Shown piece by piece: positions 6,282-13,381 of a stretch of 15,250 bases of DNA (its first letter is position 1; each line of letters opens with the position of its first letter). The translations under genes and the position numbers were made by a program. The stretch comes from Oscillospiraceae bacterium (lineage in GTDB: Bacteria; Bacillota; Clostridia; Oscillospirales; Oscillospiraceae), in the NCBI GenBank assembly GCA_016297855.1, contig JAEDFW010000037.1, positions 1 to 15,250 of the forward strand, in the 5' to 3' direction. The notes beneath the pieces were generated by a model. It saw nothing but the letters and a program-made list of their open reading frames with translations, searched no databases and was not told where the DNA came from.

Positions 6282-6753
6282 CGAAATCCTCCTCCAGTAT
6301 GGCTTTGAGTTTCGCTCTTCCGCGCGAAAGCCGCGTTCCCACGGTCGCGGCAGGCAGGGCAAGCAGTTCTGCAATTTCCCGAATCGAATAGCCCTCATAG
6401 TAATGCAGATGCAATACCGCGGCATACTTGTCCGGCAGCGCCCGGACGGCGGAAAGAAGCGGCGTCACTTCCGCAGCAGCCGGTGCAGGCAGCGCATCAA
6501 TCGCCGCGGCCTGTCTGCGCCGCGCGCGGGTGAAATCGCTGGCCTGATTGAGCGTCACGCGAATCAGCCAAGCCTTTTCATGCGCGGCGTCGCGGAAGGC
6601 CGGGTGGAGGCGCAGCAGCTTCAGATAGACCTCCTGCACACAGTCCTCCGCGTCCGCAGTCGATTGCAGCCGGCTGTAGGCCAGACGCAGAAGCATATCG
6701 CTGTAGCGTTCGACGATGCGGCACATCCATACTTCGGCGCCTTCCGTATTCAT
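6268..6753 (-). CDS. ECF-type RNA polymerase sigma factor
   Basis: A 161-residue sigma-70 family protein of group 4. Region 2 lies at about 14-80, with YSDMLLRLAYSRL, then AEDCVQEVYLKLL (35-47) and the -10-reading segment around AWLIRVTLNQ (61-70). Region 4 is at about 100-150, with the helix-turn-helix around YSIREIAELLALPAATVGTRLSRGR. There is no region 1 or 3. I prefer the ATG at 6753, nine bases after AAGGGAG (6762-6768). A TTG at 6762 would add three residues but sits against the ribosome binding site. It overlaps the anti-sigma-like gene by 14 bases, so the two are made together. Many such factors drive their own promoter, but I could not find a convincing ECF-type promoter upstream. 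Confidence 0.93.
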   Translation of the reverse strand: MNTEGAEVWMCRIVERYSDMLLRLAYSRLQSTADAEDCVQEVYLKLLRLHPAFRDAAHEKAWLIRVTLNQASDFTRARRRQAAAIDALPAPAAAEVTPLLSAVRALPDKYAAVLHLHYYEGYSIREIAELLALPAATVGTRLSRGRAKLKAILEEDFDELE

Positions 6754-6903
6754 GTGCCTCAACTCCCTTCACTCATAACACGTTTGCTGTGCGGCGGATT
6801 TTTCATGCGCCGGCGTCTTTTCCCAACTTTTTTCTGCGCGTGCCAATCCGGCCGGCTTTGGCGATATTTGATACCCAGCGTTGCGCAGAATCACCAGAGG
6901 CGA

Positions 6904-6933
6904 TTGACACCGCCATAAAAAGCAGTGTAAAAT
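6904..6933 (+). promoter_or_regulatory. candidate promoter of the hydrolase gene
   Basis: TTGACA (6904-6909, perfect), 18 bases, TAAAAT (6928-6933, five of six). It implies a leader of about 210 bases before the ATG at 7154. Confidence 0.6.
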
Positions 6934-7062
6934 AATACCATCATCGGATCGGAAACCGGCATCATGGAGCTGACAATCCCACTGCTCTGCGTCCATTCCC
7001 AGACCCGTGGCTGTTTGTACGCAGCGGCTTTCTCATGATCTACTGCAGTTTCTGATTGCGGT

Positions 7063-7131
7063 CTGCATTCTGCCCGTCTGAAACGGATGCAGTTCCCCGT
7101 CTGGAGGATGCAGCCTGCGGCTATGCCGCAG
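7063..7131 (+). repeat. repeat cluster and hairpin in the hydrolase leader
   Basis: CCCGTCTG-N4-GGATGCAG (7073-7092) recurs as CCCGTCTG-N2-GGATGCAG (7096-7113). The first copy can also fold back: CTGCAT (7063-7068) pairs with ATGCAG (7087-7092), and CCGT with ACGG inside it. A separate perfect hairpin, CTGCGGC-TAT-GCCGCAG (7115-7131), follows ten bases before AAGGAGG. These could be a protein-binding site or a structured leader RNA; function unknown. Confidence 0.6.
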
Positions 7132-7153
7132 CGAAACAGAAAAGGAGGAGACT

Positions 7154-9148
7154 ATGAAAGGAAATCGGAAAAAGGCGGTTGCAGTGCTGGCTGTTCTGCT
7201 TGTGATCGTGTTCGGCTGCATGTTTGCCGCCGACAGCATCCAGCGCGGAAACGGAAGCATCGACGTGACGGAAGGCTGGATCGAAACGGACGTCGGCAAT
7301 CTGATGTACAAGCTGTATACGCCGCGCAGCGCAACGGCACAGAACAAGGCTCCGGGCGTACTGCTGCTGCACGGCTATCAGAACGATCACGAGACCTGCG
7401 CAGCCTACGCCATCGAACTGGCGCGGCGCGGCGCAGTCGTGCTTGCGCTGGATGAATACGGCCACGGCGCCACAAGTGCCGGTCTTTTGAACCGTGGATA
7501 CGTCAATCACAAGGTGACCGTCAACTACGGCGAGGACAGCGCAGAGGACGGCACATTCAAGACGATCAGCGGTCAGAAGCGCTATAAGGTGTTGATGAAT
7601 TTCTCCAACCTCAGTTTCTTTGATGACCATTACAGCACCGATGATGACGGCAACCGGATTACGGACAGCTCCTGCGGCGGCAGCTATGCCTACGCGCTGC
7701 TGGCGTCCATGGACAATGTGGACCCGGCACGTCTTGCCGTCAGCGGGCACTCCATGGGCACCTGGTCGTCCTGGTCGGTAGCTGCCGATTTCTCCGGCAC
7801 ACCCATCGAGCCGAGAGCCATCGTATTGCAGTGCGGCGAGCTGTTCCGCGACAGCGCATATGACGCGCAGAACATCACGTTCAACAACGTGCTGCTGCTG
7901 CAGGCAAAATACGACGAATTCAGCTATTTCCGCGACTATCAGAACATGGTCAGCGATGCGCTGCTGCGCAGTGATCTGCGCACGGAATTCCTGGGCTGCA
8001 CGGCGGATGCGGCAGCGTGGGACACCACCTACGGCGATTTTGCCGACGGTTCCGCCCGGCGCATGGAGCTGCTCAACACCAATCACCGTCTGACGACGCA
8101 TAACACCCATGGCCTTGCTGTGGCGCTTTCGTGGTTTGACAGCAGCATTGGGCTTGAGACTGACCTTGCTCCCACCGATCAGGTCGCAATGACGAAAGAA
8201 GTGCTGGTGCTGATCGCCATGCTGTGCGCGGTGGCCGCGCTGCTGCCGGTGATGGAGCTGCTGCTCACGACGCCCTTCTTTGCAAAGGCCGTGCAGCCGC
8301 TGCCCTCCGCTTCCGGCGCTTTGCCGGAAGGCGCATGGTGGCGCGGCGCCGTCATCACCATGCTGATCGCCGCCTTCACCTATCCGTTTATGACGCAGCT
8401 CGGCCACGGATTGCTGCCGCTGCCTGAGGGCGTATTCCGCATGACGATCGGAAACGGCTTTCTGAGCTGGTATCTGCTGCTGATCGTCATTATGGTCGTA
8501 ACGAGCATCATCTCGTACCGGAAGCGCAAAAAGCAGGGCGTATCAGGCGGCTGGTACAGTATGGGTCTGGGCAGCGCCGACGCGCCGGACACGATGAGCT
8601 GGAGCCTGCTTGGGCGCTGCGCACTGCTGGTGGTGTGTATGCTTGGGTTTTTGTATGGAATCCTTGCCGTCTGCGAAGCTGCGTTCATGCTGGACTTCCG
8701 CTTCATCTGGCCGTTTTTCAAAACCTTCAATCTGACCCGTCTGGGGCAGTTCTGCGTCTACATCCCGATCTTTGCGCTGTTCTTTCTTCTCAACAACAGC
8801 AAGATCATGGCCTCGTCGCGCACGAAGGCCACCTACCGTCCAGGCTTCGCCGGCTTTATGGGCTGCTGGTGGCGCAACGCACTGATGATGGTCGGCGGTA
8901 TCCTCATCATTGTACTGCTTGAGTATATTCCCTTCTTTATGGGAATCGGCCCCGGCGCGGATCTGCTGTTCAGCCCGACCTTCGGCGGGCCGTTCATGTC
9001 GCTCTTGATCCTCTTTGCGCCGCAGGTGCTGGTGCTCAGCGTGCTGTGCACCTACATCTACCGCCGCACCGGCAGCGTCTATACCGGCGCGCTCACGGCG
9101 GCAGGTCTGGCCTGCTGGATCGTTACTGGCGGTTCGTCCATGCTGTAA
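7154..9148 (+). CDS. membrane-bound alpha/beta-hydrolase with polytopic C-terminal domain
   Basis: A 664-residue protein in three parts. Residues 8-26 are a single N-terminal membrane anchor. Residues 40-330 form an alpha/beta-hydrolase domain: the oxyanion loop motif LLLHGY (70-75), the nucleophile elbow GHSMG with Ser200, a likely acid Asp254 (QAKYDEF), and a likely catalytic histidine at 317 or 320 region (HNTHG, 316-320). Residues 349-664 hold about eight hydrophobic segments (near 349-370, 397-416, 437-455, 487-510, 531-547, 576-597, 614-634, 643-660). The hydrolase domain would face outward if the anchor behaves as a signal anchor. I do not recognise a named family for the whole chain. 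An esterase or peptidase acting on a lipid or envelope substrate is a guess. AAGGAGG (7142-7148) sets the start. It stands alone, with a long structured leader. Confidence 0.8.
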   Translation: MKGNRKKAVAVLAVLLVIVFGCMFAADSIQRGNGSIDVTEGWIETDVGNLMYKLYTPRSATAQNKAPGVLLLHGYQNDHETCAAYAIELARRGAVVLALDEYGHGATSAGLLNRGYVNHKVTVNYGEDSAEDGTFKTISGQKRYKVLMNFSNLSFFDDHYSTDDDGNRITDSSCGGSYAYALLASMDNVDPARLAVSGHSMGTWSSWSVAADFSGTPIEPRAIVLQCGELFRDSAYDAQNITFNNVLLLQAKYDEFSYFRDYQNMVSDALLRSDLRTEFLGCTADAAAWDTTYGDFADGSARRMELLNTNHRLTTHNTHGLAVALSWFDSSIGLETDLAPTDQVAMTKEVLVLIAMLCAVAALLPVMELLLTTPFFAKAVQPLPSASGALPEGAWWRGAVITMLIAAFTYPFMTQLGHGLLPLPEGVFRMTIGNGFLSWYLLLIVIMVVTSIISYRKRKKQGVSGGWYSMGLGSADAPDTMSWSLLGRCALLVVCMLGFLYGILAVCEAAFMLDFRFIWPFFKTFNLTRLGQFCVYIPIFALFFLLNNSKIMASSRTKATYRPGFAGFMGCWWRNALMMVGGILIIVLLEYIPFFMGIGPGADLLFSPTFGGPFMSLLILFAPQVLVLSVLCTYIYRRTGSVYTGALTAAGLACWIVTGGSSML

Positions 9149-9160
9149 GCATAGCATGAA

Positions 9161-9203
9161 CAAAAACGGACGCGCTGCAGAAGTTCATTCTGCAGCGCGT
9201 CCG
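9161..9203 (-). terminator. terminator of the MATE gene
   Basis: A 16-bp perfect stem (9167-9182 with 9188-9203) has a GTTCA loop and is followed on the minus strand by TTTTTG (9166-9161). On the plus strand no T-run follows the stem, though the hairpin may still serve the convergent hydrolase gene, which ends at 9148. An outer GCATGAA/TTCATGC pair (9154-9160, 9210-9216) could extend the fold. Confidence 0.85.
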
Positions 9204-9210
9204 AGATCAT

Positions 9211-10575
9211 TCATGCGTGTTTTTCGCTGAATGATGGCAGCCAGTGTCCGGATTTATAATAGATCAGAAACAGGCTCGAGGCGGCCGCCCAGGTGACGGG
9301 ATAGCACAGGGCAATGGTTATATTGCTCGGATTCGGAATCGTCACGATAAACAGAATGATCATCCGCAGCACGCAGATGCCGAGCAATGTCAAGAGCGTG
9401 GGCCGCACCGCGTCGCCTACCCCGCGCATGGCCGACGAAAACACCTCCGTGCAGGTGAACAGGGGATAGCAAAACGCCAGATATGCTACGATCTGCATTC
9501 CCTGTGCGATGACGCCGGGATCGTCGTTAAACAGCGCGATGGTAAATCCGCGCGTGAAGTACATCCCGCAGCTCAGCAGCAGCGAGAACAGCAGGTGCAG
9601 AATGAGTCCCGCGTGGATGCTTTTAAAGATCCGCTCGCGGTTGCGCGCACCGTAATTCTGCCCGGCGAAGGTCATAACGGCGATGCCGATGGCGCCGGAA
9701 ATGGGCCAGTATGCGCCGTCCAGCTTCCAAAATGCCGACCACGCCGCCACGGTATCCGTGCCGAGCAGATTGATGGCCTTCTGCACGAACAGGTTCGTTA
9801 CGCTGTACATCATGCTCTGCAGGCCCGTCGGCAGACCGATATAGAGCATCCGGCCTAGAAGACCGCGCGTGAAGCGAAGTCTGGAAAGCTCCAGCCGGTA
9901 CGCGCCCGGCATTTTCACAAGTGTAACCAGCACCAGCACCGCGCAGACCAACTGCGCCAGACTCGTGGCGATGGCTGCACCCGCGACCTCCATCCGGAAT
10001 ACCGCCACAAACAGCAGGTCCAGCACGGTATTGACCGCCACGCAGACGATGAGAAAATACAGCGGCCGTTTTGAGTCGCCCACTGCGCGCAGGATACCGC
10101 CGCCCATGTTATAGATCATCGACGGGATCATGCCCGCGAAGTACCAGCGCAGATAGTCCACGGAATACTGCATGGTGTCTTGCGGCGTGCCGAGCGCGCT
10201 GAGGAACTGCGGCGCAACAAAAACGCCCGCCACGGTCATCACCGCGCCGATGACGATGGAAAGCGCCAGCGCCGTATGCATCGACTGGCTGACCAGCTCA
10301 TCCTCCCCTGCGCCGGCATGCTGCGAGATGACGACCGACGCGCCGGAAGCCAGCGCGACAAAAAAGCCCACAATCAGGTTGATCAGAACGATATCGGACC
10401 CGCCGACCGCCGCCAGCGCCGTTTTGCCAACAAAGCGGCCCAGAATGACAGCGTCGACCGTGGCGTACAGCTGCTGCAGAAGCGTTCCCAGCATGATCGG
10501 AATAAAAAAGCGCAGCATATTTTTCATGACCGGCCCTTCCAGCATCGAAGCCGGCTGCATGAGCGAACGTTTCAT
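9211..10575 (-). CDS. MATE-family multidrug efflux transporter
   Basis: A 454-residue inner-membrane protein of about 12 segments, the usual size for MATE proteins, which export cationic drugs and metabolites using a sodium or proton gradient. The N-terminal half has the typical start IPIMLGTLLQQLYATVDAVI, then LGRFVGKTALAAVG and a glycine/alanine-rich segment ending in ISQHAGAGE. The second half begins after a central loop near LYIGLPTGLQSMMYS and includes QNYGARNRERI, the equivalent conserved loop. The start at 10575 follows AGGAGGA (10583-10589) by about seven bases. The frame stays open upstream through the riboswitch region, but no membrane-protein features are there. The gene appears monocistronic, with its own promoter and terminator. 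The substrate is unknown. Confidence 0.93.
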   Translation of the reverse strand: MKRSLMQPASMLEGPVMKNMLRFFIPIMLGTLLQQLYATVDAVILGRFVGKTALAAVGGSDIVLINLIVGFFVALASGASVVISQHAGAGEDELVSQSMHTALALSIVIGAVMTVAGVFVAPQFLSALGTPQDTMQYSVDYLRWYFAGMIPSMIYNMGGGILRAVGDSKRPLYFLIVCVAVNTVLDLLFVAVFRMEVAGAAIATSLAQLVCAVLVLVTLVKMPGAYRLELSRLRFTRGLLGRMLYIGLPTGLQSMMYSVTNLFVQKAINLLGTDTVAAWSAFWKLDGAYWPISGAIGIAVMTFAGQNYGARNRERIFKSIHAGLILHLLFSLLLSCGMYFTRGFTIALFNDDPGVIAQGMQIVAYLAFCYPLFTCTEVFSSAMRGVGDAVRPTLLTLLGICVLRMIILFIVTIPNPSNITIALCYPVTWAAASSLFLIYYKSGHWLPSFSEKHA

Positions 10576-10612
10576 CGGTATGTCCTCCTGTGCCCGCCGC
10601 GCGGGCCATATC

Positions 10613-10640
10613 ATCATACGCTTTTTTTCCCGTTTTTCAA
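10613..10640 (-). promoter_or_regulatory. candidate promoter of the MATE gene
   Basis: On the minus strand, TTGAAA (10635-10640) and TATGAT (10613-10618) are separated by 16 bases; each matches consensus at five of six positions. A short GCCCGC/GCGGGC inverted repeat (10592-10606) lies at the expected transcription start. Confidence 0.6.
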
Positions 10641-10735
10641 GAGGTTCCGAAAAATTTTCTTTATCTGGACTTTCCCCGCTTTTTCGTTCTTTTCCCGTAG
10701 CAAGGCGGGCGGTATCCAAAAATTTCATCTTTCTC

Positions 10736-10764
10736 TTGCACATCCGTGCCATATACGCTATAAT
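10736..10764 (+). promoter_or_regulatory. candidate thiT promoter
   Basis: TTGCAC (10736-10741), 17 bases, perfect TATAAT (10759-10764). Transcription would start near 10771, just before the TPP riboswitch. Confidence 0.65.
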
Positions 10765-10785
10765 ACGATCGACCGCAAAACAATC

Positions 10786-10876
10786 GAACACGGGGGCGCT
10801 GGAATTCCGGCTGAGATTGCGCATCGCGCAGGTCCCTTTTACCTGATCCGGGTAATGCCGGCGTAGGAAGCTGTTT
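10786..10876 (+). promoter_or_regulatory. TPP riboswitch (THI element)
   Basis: The conserved core is present in order: GGGGGCGC, GGCTGAGA (10809-10816), then ACCTGATCCGGGTAATGCC (10841-10859) and GGCGTAGGAA. Closing pairs AACA (10787-10790) with TGTT (10872-10875) form stem P1. P3 is CTGG-AATT-CCGG, and an extra hairpin TGCGC-ATC-GCGCA (10818-10830) fits the variable P3a. The element binds thiamine pyrophosphate and here would lower thiT expression when the cofactor is plentiful, acting through the terminator just downstream. Confidence 0.95.
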
Positions 10877-10891
10877 GGACAAGAACGTTTC

Positions 10892-10933
10892 GTACCGCAT
10901 TGCACCGTCCGGTTGCCATGCGGTACTTTTTTT
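10892..10933 (+). terminator. riboswitch-controlled terminator
   Basis: GTACCGCAT (10892-10900) pairs with ATGCGGTAC (10918-10926) around a partly paired loop, followed by seven T (10927-10933). It stands between the TPP riboswitch and the ribosome binding site of thiT, so TPP probably acts by premature termination. The T-run runs straight into AGGGAGG. Confidence 0.88.
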
Positions 10934-10947
10934 AGGGAGGCATTTGA

Positions 10948-11511
10948 ATGAATGCAAAAACAAAACTGACGCTCCGCTGCCTGTGCGAGGGCGCCATAAT
11001 GGTCGTCGTGGCTCAGATTCTGAGCTACATCAAACTCTGGGAAATGCCGTGGGGCGGCTCAATCTGTCTGGCCATGCTGCCCATCTTCCTGTATGCGTGC
11101 CGCTGGGGCGTTGGCCCGGGCCTTCTGAGCGGCTTTGTATTTGGCGTGCTGCAGTTCATGTTTGACGGCGGCTTCGCCATTGGCTGGCAGTCCATCATCG
11201 GCGACTATCTGGTCGCGTTTACGGTGCTTGGCTTCGCTGGTCTGTTCCACGGCAAGACCTCCAGCGTCTTCGTCGGCACCGTCGTCGGCTCCGCCGCACG
11301 GTTCCTGGTCCACTATGTGGTCGGCGCAACCGTCTGGGCCGAGTACATGCCCGAGGAATTCTTCGGAATGACCATGACCACGCCGTGGTTCTATTCCGCG
11401 CTGTACAACGGCTTCTATATGGTCATCGATATGGCGCTGTGCCTTGTCATCTTCGCGCTGCTCGTCAAGCCCCTTGGCAAATATCTGCGCGGCGAGGACA
11501 TCAAGAAGTAA
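10948..11511 (+). CDS. thiT: thiamine transporter substrate-binding subunit ThiT (ECF S component)
   Basis: A 187-residue membrane protein with about six hydrophobic segments, the size of ThiT. S components bind the vitamin at high affinity and use a shared EcfA-EcfA'-EcfT module, which is not encoded here. Family features include the WGG/LAMLPIF start (35-47), YGxGPG-like WGVGPGLLSG (53-62), His122 and Trp130 spaced by eight residues (HYVVGATVW), and LYNGFYM (152-158) with Asn154; the His, Trp and Asn resemble thiamine-contacting residues described for Lactococcus ThiT. GGGAGG (10935-10940) lies seven bases before the ATG. The TPP riboswitch and terminator immediately upstream independently support thiamine as substrate. 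The gene appears monocistronic, with a strong terminator 3 to 5 bases after the stop. Confidence 0.95.
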   Translation: MNAKTKLTLRCLCEGAIMVVVAQILSYIKLWEMPWGGSICLAMLPIFLYACRWGVGPGLLSGFVFGVLQFMFDGGFAIGWQSIIGDYLVAFTVLGFAGLFHGKTSSVFVGTVVGSAARFLVHYVVGATVWAEYMPEEFFGMTMTTPWFYSALYNGFYMVIDMALCLVIFALLVKPLGKYLRGEDIKK

Positions 11512-11516
11512 CTTGC

Positions 11517-11550
11517 AAAAAAGACCGCTCCGATGGAGCGGTCTTTTTTT
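11517..11550. terminator. bidirectional terminator between thiT and the M42 peptidase gene
   Basis: A 15-bp stem (11517-11531 with 11535-11549) has a GAT loop; the GC core GACCGCTCC is flanked by six A on one side and seven T on the other, so it works on both strands. Six bases separate it from the stop codon of the minus-strand peptidase gene. Confidence 0.93.
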
Positions 11551-11555
11551 CGCAG

Positions 11556-12593
11556 TTACAGTTCAAGATAGCCCTTGAGCACCTTCAGCGCGCTCCAGAC
11601 GCCGTCCACGTGGCTGCGCTCGTAGCCGTGGCTGGCATAGACGCCGGCGCCAATCAGCCCGTGGCGGATATCGCTGCCGGCTGAGAGTGTCGCCTCAACG
11701 TCGGAGCCGTAGTGCGGGTAGACATCCACGGCGTAATCCGCGCCCTCTCGTTTGGCAGCCTCGATCAGCTTGCCCACAACCTCGTAGCTGTACGGCCCGC
11801 CGGAGTCCTTGGCACAGATGGAGACCTGTTTTTCCGTGCATTGCAGGCCGTCGCCCACGCAGCCCATGTCGACGCTGATGGATTCCGTCACACCGGCAGG
11901 GACGGATCCCGCGCCGCCGTGGCCGACCTCCTCATAGACCGTCACATGCGCGTAAACCCGCCGCGAAGGCGTTTTTCCGCTGTCGCGCAGATACTTCGCA
12001 AGCCCCAGCAGGATGCCCACCGAGAGCTTATCATCCAAAAAACGGCTTTTGATATAGCCGGAATCCGTGATCGTTGTTCTGGGGTCGAAGCAGACGATAT
12101 CGCCCACCTCCACGCCGAGCGCACGCGTATCCTCCGCGCTTTTTACATCTTCGTCCAGCACGACCTCCGTCGTATCAAAGCTGCGCTTGGTCGAGCCGTA
12201 TTCGCCGTTGACATGCACCGACGCATTACAAAGCTGGAGCGTGCCGTCGATAACCCTGCCCGCGCGGGTATAGACGCGCACGTTTTCCGCTTCGCCGTTT
12301 TCCGCGCGCATGCCGCCGAGCGCCGTGACGCGCAGACGGCCGTTTCCCTTCACCTCTGCCACCATCGCGCCGAGCGTATCAGTATGCGCCTGCAGCAAAA
12401 GTGCGTCGTTTGTATCTTCTCCGCCCAAATCGATCAGCACGCCGCCCTTGGTTGTGATGTGCGCATCATATCCCATCGCGGCGAACGCGTCCTTCACCCA
12501 TTCTGCCGCCCGGGCGGTATAGCCCGTAGGGCTGTCGATGGCCAGAAGAGTCTTTGCCTGTTCGGCTGCATAGATCGCATATTGTCTGTCCAT
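11556..12593 (-). CDS. M42-family metallopeptidase (aminopeptidase)
   Basis: A 345-residue cytoplasmic peptidase of the M42 (PepA-type/tetrahedral aminopeptidase) family, which trims amino acids from peptides with two metal ions, zinc or cobalt. The metal and catalytic residues can be placed: H70 and D72 in AHTD, D187 or D188 in FLDDKL, the EE pair 221-222 in YEEVGHG, D242 in SVDMG, and H322 in ASHGYE. The length fits the family (about 340-360). The start at 12593 follows AGAGG seven bases away; the frame continues 22 codons upstream, but those cover the promoter. The gene is transcribed alone, with a promoter candidate at 12625-12653 and a terminator shared with thiT. Substrate range (peptide size, residue) cannot be read from the sequence. 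Confidence 0.93.
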   Translation of the reverse strand: MDRQYAIYAAEQAKTLLAIDSPTGYTARAAEWVKDAFAAMGYDAHITTKGGVLIDLGGEDTNDALLLQAHTDTLGAMVAEVKGNGRLRVTALGGMRAENGEAENVRVYTRAGRVIDGTLQLCNASVHVNGEYGSTKRSFDTTEVVLDEDVKSAEDTRALGVEVGDIVCFDPRTTITDSGYIKSRFLDDKLSVGILLGLAKYLRDSGKTPSRRVYAHVTVYEEVGHGGAGSVPAGVTESISVDMGCVGDGLQCTEKQVSICAKDSGGPYSYEVVGKLIEAAKREGADYAVDVYPHYGSDVEATLSAGSDIRHGLIGAGVYASHGYERSHVDGVWSALKVLKGYLEL

Positions 12594-12624
12594 TTTTCTG
12601 CCTCTTTTCCTGTTCAATACGTTT

Positions 12625-12653
12625 AGTGTAGCACACAATCCCGCTGCGTGCAA
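12625..12653 (-). promoter_or_regulatory. candidate promoter of the M42 peptidase gene
   Basis: On the minus strand TTGCAC (12648-12653), 17 bases, TACACT (12625-12630) with TGC before it (extended -10). An inverted repeat CGTGC-AAGC-GCACG (12647-12660) spans the -35. Confidence 0.5.
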
Positions 12654-12679
12654 GCGCACGAAAATTCACATATTATTCA

Positions 12680-12708
12680 TTGTAAAGCATTGGGAAATGT
12701 GATATACT
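12680..12708 (+). promoter_or_regulatory. candidate plsY promoter
   Basis: TTGTAA (12680-12685), 17 bases, TATACT (12703-12708). The leader would be about 25 bases before the ATG at 12740. Confidence 0.55.
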
Positions 12709-12739
12709 TCCGATACCACACTGCAAGGGAAGCGATTAT

Positions 12740-13342
12740 ATGGACATCGTATACGATTTTCTCTGCGCCGTTTTGGGCTACCTGATCGGCTCGGTCAGCG
12801 TTTCTATTCTGCTCTCGCGGTATGTCTTTCACAACGACGTACGCACGCATGGCAGCGGCAACGCCGGCGCGGCCAATGTCGCGCGTGTAATGGGCTTCGG
12901 CGCGGGTGCTCTGACGTTTTTGGGTGACTGCGCAAAGGGCCTTCTCGCCATGTGGCTGGGGCGGCTGATTGCCGGCGAGACCGGTTTTTGTATCGCGGGC
13001 ATCGCATGCCTGCTGGGTCATTGCTTCCCCGTCTTTTTTCACTTCAAGGGCGGAAAGGCCGTCTCCACAGGCGCCGCCGTGGCGCTCATGCTCGACTGGC
13101 GGCTGTTTCTCCTCGCTGTGGCGGTGTTCGTGCTGATGGCGTTCGTGTTCCGCACGGCCTCGATCTCGTCGATGTCTGCGGCAGTGGCTGTGGGTTTCGC
13201 CGCGCCGTTCTTTGTCCATGAACCGGCGTTTTTGATCCTCAGCACGTTTGCAGCGGTGCTGATTGTCGTGATGCATCAGGCAAATATCAGGCGGCTGATT
13301 CACGGCACAGAACCGAAATTCCACTTCGGACATCGGCAATAA
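12740..13342 (+). CDS. plsY: glycerol-3-phosphate acyltransferase PlsY
   Basis: A 200-residue membrane enzyme with about five to seven hydrophobic segments. PlsY moves the acyl group of acyl-phosphate (made by PlsX) to glycerol-3-phosphate, giving lysophosphatidic acid, the first step of phospholipid synthesis in most Gram-positive bacteria. All three family motifs are present: HGSGNAGAANVAR (37-49), GHCFPVFFHFKGGKAVST (93-110) and HQANIRRLIHGTE (179-191). Motif 1 has Ala45 where Thr is usual (GATN). AAGGGA precedes the ATG by about nine bases. The gene is alone here, not beside plsX or acpP, and ends in its own terminator; it is divergent from the M42 peptidase gene. Confidence 0.96.
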   Translation: MDIVYDFLCAVLGYLIGSVSVSILLSRYVFHNDVRTHGSGNAGAANVARVMGFGAGALTFLGDCAKGLLAMWLGRLIAGETGFCIAGIACLLGHCFPVFFHFKGGKAVSTGAAVALMLDWRLFLLAVAVFVLMAFVFRTASISSMSAAVAVGFAAPFFVHEPAFLILSTFAAVLIVVMHQANIRRLIHGTEPKFHFGHRQ

Positions 13343-13350
13343 GAACAATG

Positions 13351-13381
13351 CGGCGGCAGGGATTCCTGCCGCCGGTTTTTT
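13351..13381 (+). terminator. plsY terminator
   Basis: A 10-bp perfect GC-rich stem (13351-13360 with 13365-13374) has a GATT loop and is followed by G and six T (13376-13381). It lies eight bases after the plsY stop, and its T-run overlaps the stop codon of the convergent aminopeptidase gene. Confidence 0.92.

Larger units (their letters stand above)
6754..7153. other. 400-base intergenic region between sigma factor and hydrolase genes
   Basis: No credible gene is visible. A 75-codon minus-strand open frame at 6769-6996 has no ribosome binding site and no recognisable sequence. The right half holds a good plus-strand promoter (6904-6933), a repeat cluster (7063-7113), a hairpin (7115-7131) and the AAGGAGG site of the hydrolase gene. 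This leaves an untranslated leader of about 210 bases. The left half should hold the sigma-factor promoter, which I could not pin down. Confidence 0.6.

Noticed and set aside
5211..6308. 365-codon open frame on the plus strand
   Set aside because: It is antisense to the anti-sigma-like gene, has no ribosome binding site in a sensible place and starts inside the terminator region.
6769..6996. 75-codon open frame on the minus strand upstream of the sigma factor
   Set aside because: No ribosome binding site, no similarity I recognise, and it overlaps a good plus-strand promoter.
6960..7080. Possible decayed membrane-protein gene (hydrophobic stretches FLMIYCSF and QFLIAVCILPV in two different frames)
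   Set aside because: Too short, in separate frames, with no start codon or family match; chance is adequate.
7121..8407. 428-codon open frame on the minus strand
   Set aside because: Antisense to the hydrolase gene; histidine-, arginine- and glutamine-rich composition typical of a GC-rich shadow frame.
10576..10905. N-terminal extension of the MATE protein to 564 residues
   Set aside because: The extra 110 residues have no membrane-protein character and are read through the MATE promoter and the TPP riboswitch; the start at 10575 has a strong ribosome binding site.
11712..12626. 304-codon open frame on the plus strand
   Set aside because: Antisense to the M42 peptidase, whose metal ligands are all present; no recognisable domain in the plus frame.
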